This document shows positions 45,327 through 57,063 of a stretch of 64,000 nucleotides of DNA, in pieces. The translations under genes were made by a program, and so were the position numbers. The notes below the pieces were generated by a model. That model did no database searches. It worked only from the letters and a program-made list of their open reading frames with translations, and was not told the origin of the DNA. Numbering within the stretch: position 1 is the first letter of the stretch; each line of letters begins with the position of its first letter. Source of the DNA: Tenodera sinensis (lineage: Eukaryota; Arthropoda; Insecta; Mantodea; Mantidae). The stretch covers positions 273,250,388 through 273,314,387 of the forward strand of contig CM060964.1 in assembly GCA_030765045.1 (NCBI GenBank). Direction: 5' to 3'.

Positions 45327-46095
45327 CTATGTCCTATGCATCCTTTTTCCTCTTATTCTTGGGAGCATTCCCAGCACATGTCTGCATACTCTTACTGCTT
45401 GCTTTGTACTTGACCATCTCATCTCAGTGTAGTTAGTGAGGTCCTCAAAGTGGTAGGCCATATTTCGCAAGAATGCTTTGAATTGACAATGTGATTCAGA
45501 TTTCATTTTTTTAATGGTTTTGATTATAACTTCCATAAAATGCTGCATTTAGCAAACTTTAGCTGCAAGTGCCTTTGATGGATAATGGAACCAGTGTATT
45601 TTTTGTTTGATGCTTATTTCATTCAAATGGGGAGAAATTTTGGTAACAAAACCCTGTTTTACTCCTACCATTGCCAGAGCACCATAAATCAAAATGCTGA
45701 CTAATTTCTCGTACTGCAACTGCTTCAATTTTATTGTGTTCCACAGTGCATTGATTATTGCTTCCCCTGTAGGAAAATCTTTCACAACAGTAAGATCAAG
45801 AAGAATTTCACGTACTGAAAAGCTTTCACCAACGATACAAACACAATTGAGGGGTATCAGGTTGGTACTCCTGTCCATAGCAAGATAAAAATATAAACAA
45901 TCCTTGCATTTTTTTAAAACCCTGCTCCTCCACTTTGGCTCATGTGTCATCAGTTCTGTGTGCTATGGTTTGTCTTGACAGTTTCATTCTTTTGAAAGAA
46001 TCCATGTACTCAGAGCATAGTTTTTTAGCTACCTTTATCATACAATTTTTAATAAGTTTGCCATCATTAAAAGGCTTCATTGACTTAGCTATTTT
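45327..46095 (-). pseudogene. hAT transposase fragment (GTF2IRD2/SCAND3-like)
   Basis: Minus-strand blocks: KPFNDGKLIKNCMIKVAKKL and FKRMKLSRQTIAHRTDD near 46080-45960; CLYFYLAMDRSTNLI, DFPTGEAIINALWNTIKLKQ, IYGALAMVGVKQGF and HYPSKALAAKVC at 45950-45549; then FLRNMAYHFEDL and YTEMRWSSTKQAVRVCRHVL at 45480-45370. (L/A)xDxST, TDGAPAMxG and HQEALCAK-like motifs define the RNase-H-fold core of this hAT group; here TDGA has decayed to IYGA. It stops before the dimerisation domain. Confidence 0.82.
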
Positions 46096-46206
46096 CAGTG
46101 TTGCGATATAGCTAGCAAAGAGAATGCTATGTCGGTGAACTTATGATTTGAATTTAGCTTACAATTAAAATTGTCAATGTTGGACTTCATGACAGTGACA
46201 TGCACT

Positions 46207-46376
46207 AACATTTAGTTAATTATTGAGTCAATTTTTGACACTACATCTCTTAATTATTTAATAAGGGAAACATGTTTCAGGAGCTTTCGCTTCCATCCTT
46301 AGTTCCTAGTTGACTATTTTCTTTATTAAATAAGTGACAGAGTGTAAAAAATCACCTCGATAATTAACTAAATGTT
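46207..46376. repeat. Fold-back repeat, about 170 bp
   Basis: AACATTTAGTTAATTATTGA (46207 on) returns as the reverse complement ending AACTAAATGTT at 46376, with further pairing inward (TTATTTAATAA against TTTATTAAATAA). The centre has GGAAACATGTTTCAGGAGC. It may be a MITE or a retroelement end of the kind at 57943. Confidence 0.6.
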
Positions 46377-47735
46377 ACGATTTGAAGTCTAGCTTTCAGT
46401 TCAGCTGAGTCACCTAATCCACACCTATAGTAAAGAACAAAAGGATAAACACCTCTTATGTATAGTAGAGTTGCACTGAGGATACAGTTAATATACTGTG
46501 AAACTTCATAGCCTGTGTTTAATTTCAAGAACTTTCAGCAGATATTAAGATAAGTGAAGCTTATAGTCTCAAAGATATTTGTTATAATCTTTAGAATTAT
46601 ATTGCTTCATTGTTGATAGCCCCAGTTTTTCATAGGATAAGCACCTGTTTATTTTATTTTGGTTTCATTCGCTGTTGTAGGACAGTTATTGTTTGATGTT
46701 TTATCACCTACTGTTCTTTTACTGTGTACCTTCATGATGAACGTTAATAGCTGATGATAAAATTTCAACAAATTGTGCTTATCTGTGATTGCATTGTTAG
46801 CTATGCAGGTTGTTTCATAACATTGTGGAATGTTGTATTTTCTTGTACCATTAAATATTTTAGAAAAAAGTAAATATATAATTTTTTCCCATCTGCCAGA
46901 TAAAAAAATTTGTGCACCCACTCCTCTTTGAACTTATGTTTGTAAGACATGGAGCATTTACACAGGACACCACTCCATTATGATCCACCACTGTTACGGG
47001 AATGATGGCATTCACAACAAGTGGAATGTTATGTCAAAAGTTACAAAGCTTACGTGATGCACATAGAAGCGAATCAAGTTTGACTCATGAGCTCGTCTTT
47101 GAACATGGTGTAGCACAAGTGTATGTGTAATGGTGTGGTTTCTGGGTGTTTCTCTTGCTGACTAACTTGTTTACCTATAATTTAATTTGCAGTTAAGATT
47201 AAAACTAAAGGTGAAATGTAATAACATTCCCTATGGCCATTTTATTGTACCTTAATCAGAACCTTCCTTGGCACTTTAGAGCTCATGCAAGACTGGTTCA
47301 AAGTACTTAACAGATTTTTTTCATTTCCTTATTCTACCTCTGCAGCATTCTTTAAATCAATTGCTGTTCTATTAATAATTATTTTCATCAGTATAATTAC
47401 AAATTACCTGTGTCTTCTGTCTGTGTGGGTTGTTTGTTAATGATCAAATCCTGATACATATACATGTCAGGTGAACACAAGTTGCTCACATTGGCAACAT
47501 AAGCTGTACTGAAAAATACCTTTGCAGCATATATGTTTATACTTAAAAATGATTTATCGTAAACTTGTTTGTCTTGTGTATTTAAGAACAATGAAATGAA
47601 TTCAAGCTACCAATTGTTCCTTAAATTATTTTTGAGTGAACTACTGATGTGGTGTGGCCATTTAAATGGCAGAATGCAAAGAAATTAGTAGGTTAGCTTT
47701 TATTGCCTAATGTATAATGACTGATTCTTCTGCAG
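46377..47735. other. No gene recognised (intron)
   Basis: AT-rich intronic sequence leading to the third ABHD2-type exon. No coding motif is recognised. Confidence 0.5.
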
Positions 47736-47890
47736 GAAAGTGTATACCTTCAAGTCTGTAACAGACTTATATAAGTGGAGCAGTAGTATCAACTACCTAA
47801 AAGGCATCACTTTACCAATGATCTTCGTCAACTCCCGTGATGACCCCATTGTTCCTGAGCCATTGTTAAGACCTATTAAAGAGTTTGCCA
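47736..47890 (+). CDS. ABHD2-type hydrolase, exon with catalytic Asp
   Basis: The acceptor TTCTGCAG ends at 47735 and the donor GTGAGT starts at 47891. The exon is one base plus 51 codons plus one base. It encodes KVYTFKSVTDLYKWSSSINY and MIFVNSRDDPIVPEPLL. The DDP(I/L)V motif carries the acid of the Ser-Asp-His triad in this family. It follows a 19.9-kb intron that contains the hAT element, the palindrome and the Jockey-interrupted element. Confidence 0.93.
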
Positions 47891-47994
47891 GTGAGTTAAC
47901 ATTCTCTATTTATTCTTAAATCACTGCTCATTGGATCATATCCTGGTAAGCATCCCCGTTCCATTAATTTTACATTCTCTTTTGCCTGACAAGT

Positions 47995-48057
47995 TGTGTT
48001 CCTGTTTCTGTGTTAAAATTGTAGCAGCAAGTACCACAAAATTATTTAGACATGGAG
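47995..48057 (+). repeat. 63-bp direct repeat, copy 1
   Basis: Identical to 48801-48863 (begins TGTGTTCCTGTTTCTGTG, ends TTTAGACATGGAG). It lies 105 bp after the third ABHD2-type exon. Too long for a target duplication. Confidence 0.95.
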
Positions 48058-48800
48058 TCCTGCATAGTTTTGCACAAAGAATAAAACATAACAAACACTA
48101 ACTGTAATGTGTGGAGAAGACTATTGCATAATAAATTTACTTTTATACAATCCTACCATTATAAACAGTTTGTTACTGCATTCCATACCAAATGTAATTG
48201 GCTGATTATGGCAAGCATACCGTAATGGAAATGACATATTTCCTATAGCGATAATGTATTACTGGTATTTAAGTTTACTTATAATTTAAAGTGAGAGAGC
48301 GTAAAGCCATTTTGTGATATTCTTTCCTATGAGCAACAAAGATGCAAAAACCATTGAACTTTATTAACCCATTTGCACCATTTGATGACCAGGGTTTGCA
48401 CATACTTTTATGGTGTAAGAATCATATGACAAACTCAGCTTCCAGTGCTGCATTGCTCTATATGACTACATGTAATTTAGGTTCCTTTGCACAGATGTCA
48501 TTTGTATATGTTTGGAATGAAGTGCTGACATGTGATATTTGTAATTTCACCAATATGACCTTGCCAACTATGTTTCAGCCAAGGTTAAATAATTTTATTC
48601 TTAGTATTATTTCACTTGTGCTCTAGTCATAGTAATAATGAGTGTAGTGAGAAAGCAGCAAGGAAAATAATAATGAAACCAATGATATGTGCCAGGCTCT
48701 TTGAAAGACATTCATATTATGACACAGAAAAAGCAGTATGACTGGAATTGGACTAAACTGACAATACCCCTGTTCTCTACCCTTTGGCTGCAAATAGTGG

Positions 48801-48863
48801 TGTGTTCCTGTTTCTGTGTTAAAATTGTAGCAGCAAGTACCACAAAATTATTTAGACATGGAG
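48801..48863 (+). repeat. 63-bp direct repeat, copy 2
   Basis: Identical to 47995-48057. The readable part of the P-like transposase frame on the minus strand ends against it (about 48864-48890), so it marks a junction. The 743 bp between the copies contain no recognised gene. Confidence 0.95.
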
Positions 48864-50496
48864 ACATAGAGTGCTTTAATTGGAACTGTGGAGTTTAATG
48901 CATCTACAAGATTATTTACATTTCTTGTGGATAGTTCAGTATTTTCGCTTCCCTTAAATTTTTCAAAATTAATTTTCCTGAAGAAGTCAATGCCATTTGC
49001 AGTGCTGTTACTGAACAATTGAAAACACAGTCTCACATTCATTCTCTGAAAAGAGGTGGGATCTATGTGGGATGAGGTCAATTTCGGGCAAACTCTAAGA
49101 CCAGCAAATTTAGGAGAAGTGTCAGCTTCATAAATATATCTATAAAAATTATATTGGATGCTTTTATTTCTGTAAGACATCCACCTTATTATGAAAATAA
49201 TTTCTTATCCATTTTATTATGTGGACGCAATCTGAAAAAGCCCATATTCTTCTTTCGTCATCAAGTGGGTGCTGGATACTGCATTGTACATTTTCACATG
49301 TTGCTCCTATTCCTAAATTTTTCCATACTTTTTTGTTTGATTGACTTCCATCACTAGTGAAACCAACAATTCTTGTCCCTGAGTTTTCTAACTGGATAAT
49401 CACTTCTATAAGGAGCTTAGCTATTATATCACTGGGTGTAGCATTTCTACTTGCGTAAATCGCTACTGGTTGGCTCCAATTATGTAATAAGGGAACAAAC
49501 ATAAAAACTAAAGCATGGTTAGCAATCGAATTTTTCTGATTGTCAGGAGTGTGTTCACCTAGATTCACGAATCCGTCCACTTTTAGTGAGCTAGCATTGA
49601 ACCTAACTTCTTTTCTTAATTTGACTTCATCAAATATTACAACTCCAAGGCGCTTGTTTTCATCTTCTTCTTGACTGAATGTAGTAGAAATCGCATTTAG
49701 AGCTTTTAATTTTAAATAGCAAGCTTTCTAATAGAAATTAATTGGTGTAACGCATCCCCTTCGAGCTCGCCTGACATTTTTTAAGCATTGTATCTAGAAC
49801 CAGCTTTTGTTTTTTACTTAAACAATTTAAATTGCGTTTATAGTTTAATTTAAATTGCGTTTATAGTTCACAACAATTAGTAGCGAATTTCTTTTCTACT
49901 ATTTTTAATTTAGCCCTCTCTTTAGATAGCAGCATTATAGTTCTAACTAAATTTCTATTGAGGTTTCTAATTCTTTTCTTCAGTGTAGCAATTTCATTAT
50001 TGACACTTGTGTTTGTGACCTTGGAGGAATTAGAACTGTTTTCTGTGATTTCCTCATTGTTGAAGGACGGCGCGTTTGAAATAAGAACTGGTTGACTGGA
50101 TCCTGCATTTGGTAATTTACTGATTGTTGAATATTGCTTTTTCAGTAATTTTTTGTCTCTGTTTTGTGGAGATTTTCGGGATTTATGCACTGTAGTTAAG
50201 TACCTGGGTAAATTAGGAAATATACAGGGAATTGCCCCTGGCTTTAACCGCCATTTAATTCTAGGGATTTCAACTAGTTTTCCATGCACAACGAATGAAT
50301 CAACTTTCACTAAAAAGTCCTCTGGAAAATGTTTGTCACAAATACTAGATTTAACAGATAATTTAGTGTCTTTCCTAGGAATAGACTTTTCCCATTTGTA
50401 AAACAGATTTTTATCTTTAGGAGGAGTAAAAAAATGTCTAGCTTCTGAGCAGTTTCTGTATCCTGAACGACACCCGGGTACAAAACAAGTTGGCAT
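48864..50496 (-). pseudogene. P-element/THAP9-like transposase, broken
   Basis: ATG at 50496 opens a THAP zinc finger: C (PTCFVPGC), W (YKWEKSIP), CDKHF, and the closing box GAIPCIFP. A leucine/lysine-rich coiled coil follows (NNEIATLKKRIRNLNRNLVR). The frame stops at 49861. The catalytic part continues in other frames: IFDEVKLRKEVRF near 49640, DGFVNLGEHTPDNQ then ANHALVFMFVPLLHNW and GFTSDGSQSNKKVWKNLGI at 49580-49300, HIIKWIRN near 49220, and SSHIDPTSFQRMNVRLCFQL with FRKINFEKFKGSENTE at 49100-48930. The N-terminal exon is intact. The C-terminus is cut at the 63-bp repeat. No TIR was found. Confidence 0.85.
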
Positions 50497-50819
50497 TTTT
50501 AATCAATTATTGATGTTGCTTGAAACTTAGGTTTTGAAGAACACACACATTTATGCACAAACTTAGAAGCAATTTCACAAGTTATGTACCTAATTACTCA
50601 CAACACACAACGCATACGTATAAAATTGTCTGTACTTCCGAATCACATACTAGGCAGTTCGGCCGCATTTTGAGGCGACTGCGATTGCCATGCTGCAGTT
50701 TCGGTCAGTTGCCACGGGACCACGGATCATGCAGTGAACTAGCGGGAGAGCTCACACTTTCTCTTCTACCCGCTATGAACTTACTGAACAAGATGCATCA
50801 CAGATGCCATATGCACTTT

Positions 50820-53010
50820 AAATTTTTTTTGGAATATATGGAACCTTTGTTTGACAAAATGTGTGACAAAACTAATGCTTACACAACTAGGCAGTAGAAC
50901 AATCCTGTCAGAAAAAAGTTCATAGATGATGAAAAATGGTTTAACACTGGCAGCTGAAATTAGGACCTGTATTACTTTAAGGATTTTTATGTCTCAAGTG
51001 TAAAAATTATGTATTCAATTGCACTAGAGCAAAAACTGATGCCTTGACACCTCACTATTTTGTGAAACAATGAGTCGGGTGGCATTCAAATTGATTTTGC
51101 TTTTCTTACATTTCACAGATGACAACAAAGAAAAGGAAAGTGACAAATTGAAACAAGTAATTAGTCCTATCACACAGCATATCTCTTCAGCATTTTCAGA
51201 AATATATCACTCTTATCAGAATATTACTCTAGATGAAAGTCTAATTAAATTATGGGGCATATTTAATTTCTGTACTGCAATAGATCCAAACAAGCAAGAT
51301 TTGGCATAAAAGTTTATGCCTTTACTTCAAAATTTATATAGGTGAAGATATAATAGGCTAGTCTTCCTGCCAGTACCAGTGTAGTGCTCAGTATGTGTGA
51401 ACTATTGCTGAACTGAGGTCACATATTTTTAGATAATTGATATTCCTCTCCAGATTTATTTACAAGACTTCTCACTGAGAGACAAACTAATTAATTGGGA
51501 CTATGTGACCTAATAGAAAAGAGATGCCATGTGATATCTGTACAAATAAACTGAAGCACGGGGAGCCAGAAGTATCCTATGTGTGAAATGGGAAGATAAT
51601 GACATTAATTTTCCCTCCACTAAACACAAATCAGCTAACATCATGGAAACAGGAAAGCTGAGAAGAAAACGAGACTAAACACCAAGAGAGAAAGTAAAGA
51701 AAGAAAAATGTGCCCTTGAATATCAGAAATGGAGGGTAGGTGTTGATTTACAGGACCAAGTGAAAGCTGTTTCCCATCATGCAATGCACAAAGAAGGGGT
51801 GCAGTAAAATATTTTTGCTTTTTCTATGTATAGTAAGTAGAGGGAATATTATATTCTACATAAAAATTTGATACTGAGATTTCATCAGAAATATATATTT
51901 TGAGACTCCCTAAAACACTTAAAGCATTTTTAGGAAAAGATGCACTTGTTCGAGTGTGTGCACATGTATGAACAGCATAGCTCAAAGACAAAAAGTTGGT
52001 TAAGGTCGGTTTTTAAGTTCAGTATCTTCCAAGCAGTGACATGAAGATTTAAAAAAACAAAAAGTACCCCCACCCCAGACTACACTTTACATGAAATATT
52101 TTTCAAAACTGTTCATTTTATCAAAAATGGTTCTGACTGATTAAAATACCATATGTTTAAGATATTTTCATGACAAATGAAATGTATATCTTGAATTTTC
52201 TGGGAATGTCCTCAGAAGTCCTCTTCATTCTGGATGACTTTTGCACAACTGGTAAACCATAGGAGATAGACATCTTACTACACACACAAAAAAAGGTAGA
52301 TCTCTTTAAAACATGCAATTTATGTGAAATACATTTTTTTTTGAGGAGTAAACCGTTTTCAAGATATTCCTTGCTTTATGTTTGAATTTCCCAAAGCTTA
52401 CATTTTTCTTAAATAGGAATATGTTATTCTTTTCTTTTTATTCTCTTTACTATGAAAAGAAAGTGGAATTTCAAAGCCATCGCTTGAAAATCAGCTTTAA
52501 AAGATATGAATATCTCTTAAAGCCTGCTGTATTCCCATATTCCCCTAGCATCTACAAACAAGATAGTTTCTGCAAATGTTTATCTCGATTAACATGAAGT
52601 ATGTAGAGGAATATCTGCGTTTGTAAGAATAGTTCGTACAAGAGTAGAGAAAATCATTTGAGTGCAACACATCAGATTTTTCATCTTCTGGACATGTGCA
52701 TGTTCAACTCCTTTATTGCATATCACAAGATTACGGGAAAGAAGAAAAGCTATGCAGACCTTTTAATAAGCATTGTGCAGCAGCTACTGGAGTCCATGCA
52801 GGTGCCAGAGTATTTGGTTCAAGGCGTACCTTCTTCTATGAGGCTACAGACAAAATCATGGGCTCACTTTTCTATGCATATTCCCACCACTGAAAAGAAA
52901 AAAAGTGTGTCATGTGCTACAGAGTGGCAAATGAAGTTTAAGTGTATGGGAATGTAAAAAGCATGGTGTTGCTCTTCATTTAGAGGATTATTTTGAGGGC
53001 TATGACATAC
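50820..53010 (+). pseudogene. piggyBac transposase remnant, split by about 0.85 kb
   Basis: In order, with stops and shifts: EPLFDKMCDKTNAY near 50840; SRVAFKLILLFLHFTDDNKE and ITLDESLIKLWG at 51070-51265, where DES carries a catalytic Asp; LLTERQTN near 51470; CALEYQKWRVGVDLQDQVKA at 51710-51770 (the YNKxMGGVDxxDQ block); then after an interruption HLLDMCMFNSFIAYHKITGK at 52680-52740 and a C-terminal tail with PTTEKKKSVSCA to about 53010. The break lies between about 51815 and 52660, where repeat X copy 2 sits. Cys-rich C-terminal zinc residues are mostly lost. Confidence 0.75.
51950..52400 (+). repeat. Unclassified repeat X, copy 2, inside piggyBac
   Basis: Shares TAGGAGATAGAC, CTTACTACACA, a TCAAAAATGG segment and a GATTAAAAT segment, in the same order, with 29940-30400. 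It falls in the gap of the piggyBac coding blocks, so it inserted after that element. Confidence 0.55.
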
Positions 53011-53529
53011 AACAGTAGTACTAGGACAACAGTGCTAGTGGTTTTATACCTGTAATGTCATATATGCAAATTTTCAGCAAAAAATACATATTGGTTGATT
53101 TTAAATAATTTTTTTAAGCATTATGCTGTTACCACCCTCATTTCTTGGGGATTTAAATCTGATATCTTAGTTGAATAGGCACAATATGATGTGATTGGGT
53201 TAAATATAGAATAATTATGATCTGAATTTATAATTATTTACCATGCTGTGCTGATAGCAGTCCATAACACCTGCTCACTTCTCTCCCAGAAAAGGAATGC
53301 ATGCAAGTGGCTGTTTTGTTAATTACTTCAACACACCGGGTAATAAATGTAATGTAGGCCAAGTCTTATTTGCGAACATATGAAGATGCTCTCACTTATG
53401 TCAGCAATGAGTGTAGAATTATTCCACGACTAATTTCCTACAATGTTTAATGCTAAGATCACATAAAATGGTGTATTCAACTAGTGAGTAATCGTAATTT
53501 GATACTTGAGGTTCTTCATGTAACATTCA

Positions 53530-54680
53530 GGTCCTGTATTACGATCTCTGGTTACTAGCCATGGTTTGTTACCTTGATGGTTAGGCTGGTGCCTCATATT
53601 ACAAACTCAATTTGATTTGTAGGTTTGTTACCCTAAGGATTATGATTCCATGCAAGTAGTTAGTAACAATTTTCAGTAGGCTTTCGCTGTGTTTGCAACT
53701 CTATCTCCTGGGTGAAGCAATCGTTTAAGTTAACCACATCACAGATGTGTAAACAGTGCTTGTAATAATGGTATAGAGATTTGTACACATTGCATAACCT
53801 AAAAGTATCTCTGTTTTATTCACTATTCATTCGGAGCCTTGAAATGCTTTGAAGAAGTGCAAAATCGTGTCCACAATGAATAAAATGCAACGTTTACTAT
53901 TTAAAAGGTAATCATTGTGTCCACAATGAATAAAAAGCAATGTTTACTAATTAAAGATAATGATCTCAGGTTCTGCATGTTTTTGAACTTATATTTGTGC
54001 CTACATATTGTATAGTTTTCCGTGTATTTTCTGTTCACAAAATATGTAATTTGCATGCACCTTTTATTACCTTTACATTCATTAAAACATGGTGCCACTG
54101 TAAAAATAATTGCACGAAACATTTTATTGCTTGTATCAATCCACTACACTTATGGGGCTCTAAAATTATATTTCCATAACTTAATGGCCATCAAGATATA
54201 CCTACATTTTATGTTGGCTTATTTTATTTCATTTTAAGACAGTCAGGAATATACAACTATGCTTGTATAATATTATATATATGGTGAAAACTGCTGTAAA
54301 TTCAATTTGATGCCTTATTTCCACTAAAATTCCAGATGTCGTAGCTTTTGATAACCTGTATACTGTCGGAACTCTTCCTCGTTCCACTCCTCAAAATTAT
54401 CTTTGTGCATTCTGAATCTCTTTGCTCTTCTTCTATTAAATACTGAGCCACTTTCGATCTTCAGAATTGCTGTCGACATGCAATTGTGGTTGGAGGTATG
54501 CCATTTTTGTGTGTGAAACACGAGTAAAGTCCAAGTTAACGCAGTAACTGCTACTTGAGGTTGCAGTTAGTGTACCTCCAGAAATAACTCTGTTAGCCCG
54601 TAACCAAAGGTTGTAATACTGACATCTAGGTGTAACTTCAAGTTAACCGAAACCTTAACCAGAGATCATAATACAGGCCC
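53530..54680 (-). mobile_element. PIF/Harbinger-type element, 1.15 kb
   Basis: The left end GGTCCTGTATTACGATCTCT (from 53530) is matched by the right end read inward, GGGCCTGTATTATGATCTCT. TCA flanks both sides (53527-53529, 54681-54683), a 3-bp duplication like the TWA of Harbingers. A minus-strand ORF at 54521-54324 has AKRFRMHKDNFEEWNEEEFR, which resembles the start of Harbinger transposases. No catalytic region is present. A 48-bp direct duplication (GTGTCCACAATGAATAAA) lies at 53867-53962. Confidence 0.65.
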
Positions 54681-54739
54681 TCAATCTTGCAAAATCGTAA
54701 AGATTATCCTCTTTTATAAATTACCATTATTGCTCATAG

Positions 54740-54740
54740 C

Positions 54741-54771
<31 letters not shown>

Positions 54772-54835
54772 GTAATAATAAGAGCAGGAACAAGAACAAC
54801 AATAACAATAATATAGACTAATAATAATATAATAT
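54740..54835. repeat. (AAT)n microsatellite
   Basis: AATAATAAT run, interrupted by AGCAGGAACAAG-type sequence, then AAT-rich to 54835. Confidence 0.9.
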
Positions 54836-55449
54836 TATTTATTTCCATGAGGACAGATATCATTATGGGGGGGCATTACTTGTCAGTTAATGTCATAAAT
54901 CAGGATACCTCTATAAAAATGTATCTTCTCAAAAATGAATTACCGATCTGACTCCCAGTGTTTGGTTTACTGTATAATTTTGGTAACACATTTTTATGGA
55001 AAGCCATTATTCTGCTTTTGGATTATATAAGAGTTTGATTTAGAGATGATTGTTTTACAGTTAGTGTACCCATAATTATATTAATTTTCAGTTTGGGCTG
55101 TTAAGGTTGGTACCAACCAAAAGCATCCTTGGAAAATATCTTCATAACTTGGTTCACTATTTAGGGGGGCCATCTGAGAACTTGCTTTGAGTGAGCAAAC
55201 AAATACTGCAGGATATGGTCCAGCAGGTAGTGAATTAAACTAATATTCATTAGAATTAAAAGGATTCAAAAACTGCTTCAATATTCAGATACAATTATAT
55301 TCATACATTGAGATTGATTTAAAAAAAATTCTCATTTTTAGTAATTTTTTTATAATAATGTTTAAAAAAGAGGAAAAGAAATAACAGAATTAAAGACATA
55401 ATGAATTTATTTTCTAGAATTTCCAAATAATGAAACTATGCCATTACAG
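54836..55449. other. No gene recognised (intron 3 end)
   Basis: AT-rich intronic sequence before the last ABHD2-type exon. Confidence 0.5.
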
Positions 55450-55622
55450 CACAACGTAATAATACATTGTACCTGGAACTTGCACATGGAGGACATTTAG
55501 GCTTCTATGAGGGTGGTCTGGTCTACCCCAATCCTGTAACATGGCTAGACAGAGCCCTGGTGGCTCTGGTTGGTTCTCTGGTGCTGGTGCAGGCTGACAA
55601 GACATTGAAGTCTACTCAGTAG
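55450..55622 (+). CDS. ABHD2-type hydrolase, last coding exon with catalytic His and stop
   Basis: The acceptor CCATTACAG ends at 55449. Two bases complete the split codon, and the frame closes at TAG, 55620-55622. It encodes LYLELAHGGHLGFYEGG then VYPNPVTWLDRALVAL. AHGGHLGF carries the triad His, as HGGHLGF does in ABHD2. The tail ends with TLKSTQ. The four exons give about 236 residues with no lesion and consistent phases, so this is an active-looking host gene spanning more than 41 kb. Confidence 0.93.
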
Positions 55623-55870
55623 CCAGGTTAGTTTTTTGCTTTGTATTCTTATCACTTACAAATTAAATGTTGGTAGGTCATATTTATATAGGTAACTTAG
55701 AAATATGGATTTTCAAAATTACTTAAGTTAAATTATGTTTAAATAGTTCATAGTTGGTTAAAAACATAAAGCATTATCTTGAATGGGCTGTTGTGCATGA
55801 GAGATAATCAGCATACATAGGACTATTCTATTTATGACTAAAAATCATATGGTTTGAAAAGAATGTGCAA

Positions 55871-55876
55871 AATAAA
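55871..55876 (+). promoter_or_regulatory. Candidate poly(A) signal of the ABHD2-type gene
   Basis: AATAAA lies 249 bp after the stop codon. Its last two bases are also the first bases of the target duplication of the SINE inserted next to it (55875-55889), so the insertion sits at or just past the likely mRNA end. Other AATAAA-like words exist downstream; transcript data would decide. Confidence 0.4.
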
Positions 55877-55889
55877 TTATTAGCAGAAA

Positions 55890-56096
55890 TTTAAGAGGTA
55901 GAACTGGAACTTAAAAATTCAATGCCACAACTGGGGTTTGAACCACAGACCTTCCGCTTGCCGGGCGGACGCTCTGTGGTTCAAATCCCAGTTGTGGCAT
56001 TGAATTTTTAAGTTCCAGTTCTACCTCTTAAACTTTGCCCACACATGGCTTGTGTGTTTAAAAACACCAACAGTAAGTTTGTTGGCATAAATAAAT
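55890..56096 (+). mobile_element. Fold-back SINE (family F), copy 3, 15-bp target duplication
   Basis: The left arm starts TTTAAGAGGTAGAACTGG and runs antisense through the body and most of the tRNA-like head to about 55975. The sense copy begins within the B-box region (GTGGTTCAAATCCCAG) and continues through body and tail to GTTGGCATAAATAAAT. AATTATTAGCAGAAA flanks it at 55875-55889 and 56097-56111. It sits directly beside the candidate poly(A) signal of the host gene. Confidence 0.87.
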
Positions 56097-56290
56097 AATT
56101 ATTAGCAGAAAGTTTATTCATTGCTTATAGCTGGATATTTTAATTTGTAATCTTTTAAATTATTTAGCATATTTTCCTGATATTTTCAACATTCATTTAT
56201 TTGAATGTACTATACCATCATTTTAAGGCTCTTTCTATAACCATTTCCTTGTTTTGTCACTATCTCATTTTCTTTTCTGTAACTTCTTAA

Positions 56291-57063
56291 GGGGACAAGG
56301 TAGTGATTCGTACACGATTTCAGTATTTCAAAACATAACTTTAGTTGGGGATATCTAAGCTTCTACTGTTCAGATCAAAATTTAATTTGGGATGAATATT
56401 TAGTGATTCATTGTGAATACACTGATATAGAGAACATCAAAACAATTATTTAAAATGGGTATGTAATAAGACAAAAACTGATAACATGTTTTTGAAAAAA
56501 TATAATATATATATAGTACTAACGGTACAAATTCCTTCTACAACATTCAAGCCTATGTGTTGAAACTTTTGTAGTGCACTAGGCAATGTGCATTCATAAC
56601 TGTTAACCTAAATTTACTTAAATATCTCTGGCTATATTCAAAACAAAAAACATTTAACTTTTGTAAAAAAAAGTAAATTTTTTTTGTACAAATATATTTT
56701 TTTTAGATTTTCTGTTTTGGATTTTTCCAATAACAATTGGTTACGTTTGTAGAGTACATGCTTCTGGAACTACTGTAAAATTTTCATTCAAATAGGTTCA
56801 GTGGTTTTGAAAAAAAGTGTATCTGAGTTTGAAAAATGTCAAGTTACAGAAAACTACATTTAAAGAAAAGTGTGTCATCTCTGAAGCCCTTAAAACCCAG
56901 CATGGCCCAGCACTCCGCCATATTTAAATGGGGTAATTTAAAGCCTTAAATATGCGGGTACCCTTACAATGTATATATCATTTTGAAGAGGAAGATTTCT
57001 ACTTTTTTTAAAGATGAAAAACAAAAAATTGACTTTTTGAGCCCAAATCACTACCCTGTCCCC
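56291..57063. mobile_element. TTAA-flanked MITE, 773 bp
   Basis: The left end GGGGACAAGGTAGTGATT and the right end AATCACTACCCTGTCCCC are inverted copies with one mismatch. TTAA flanks both (56287-56290, 57064-57067). TTAA duplication is shared by piggyBac and Kolobok transposons. No ORF with a domain is inside. Confidence 0.85.
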
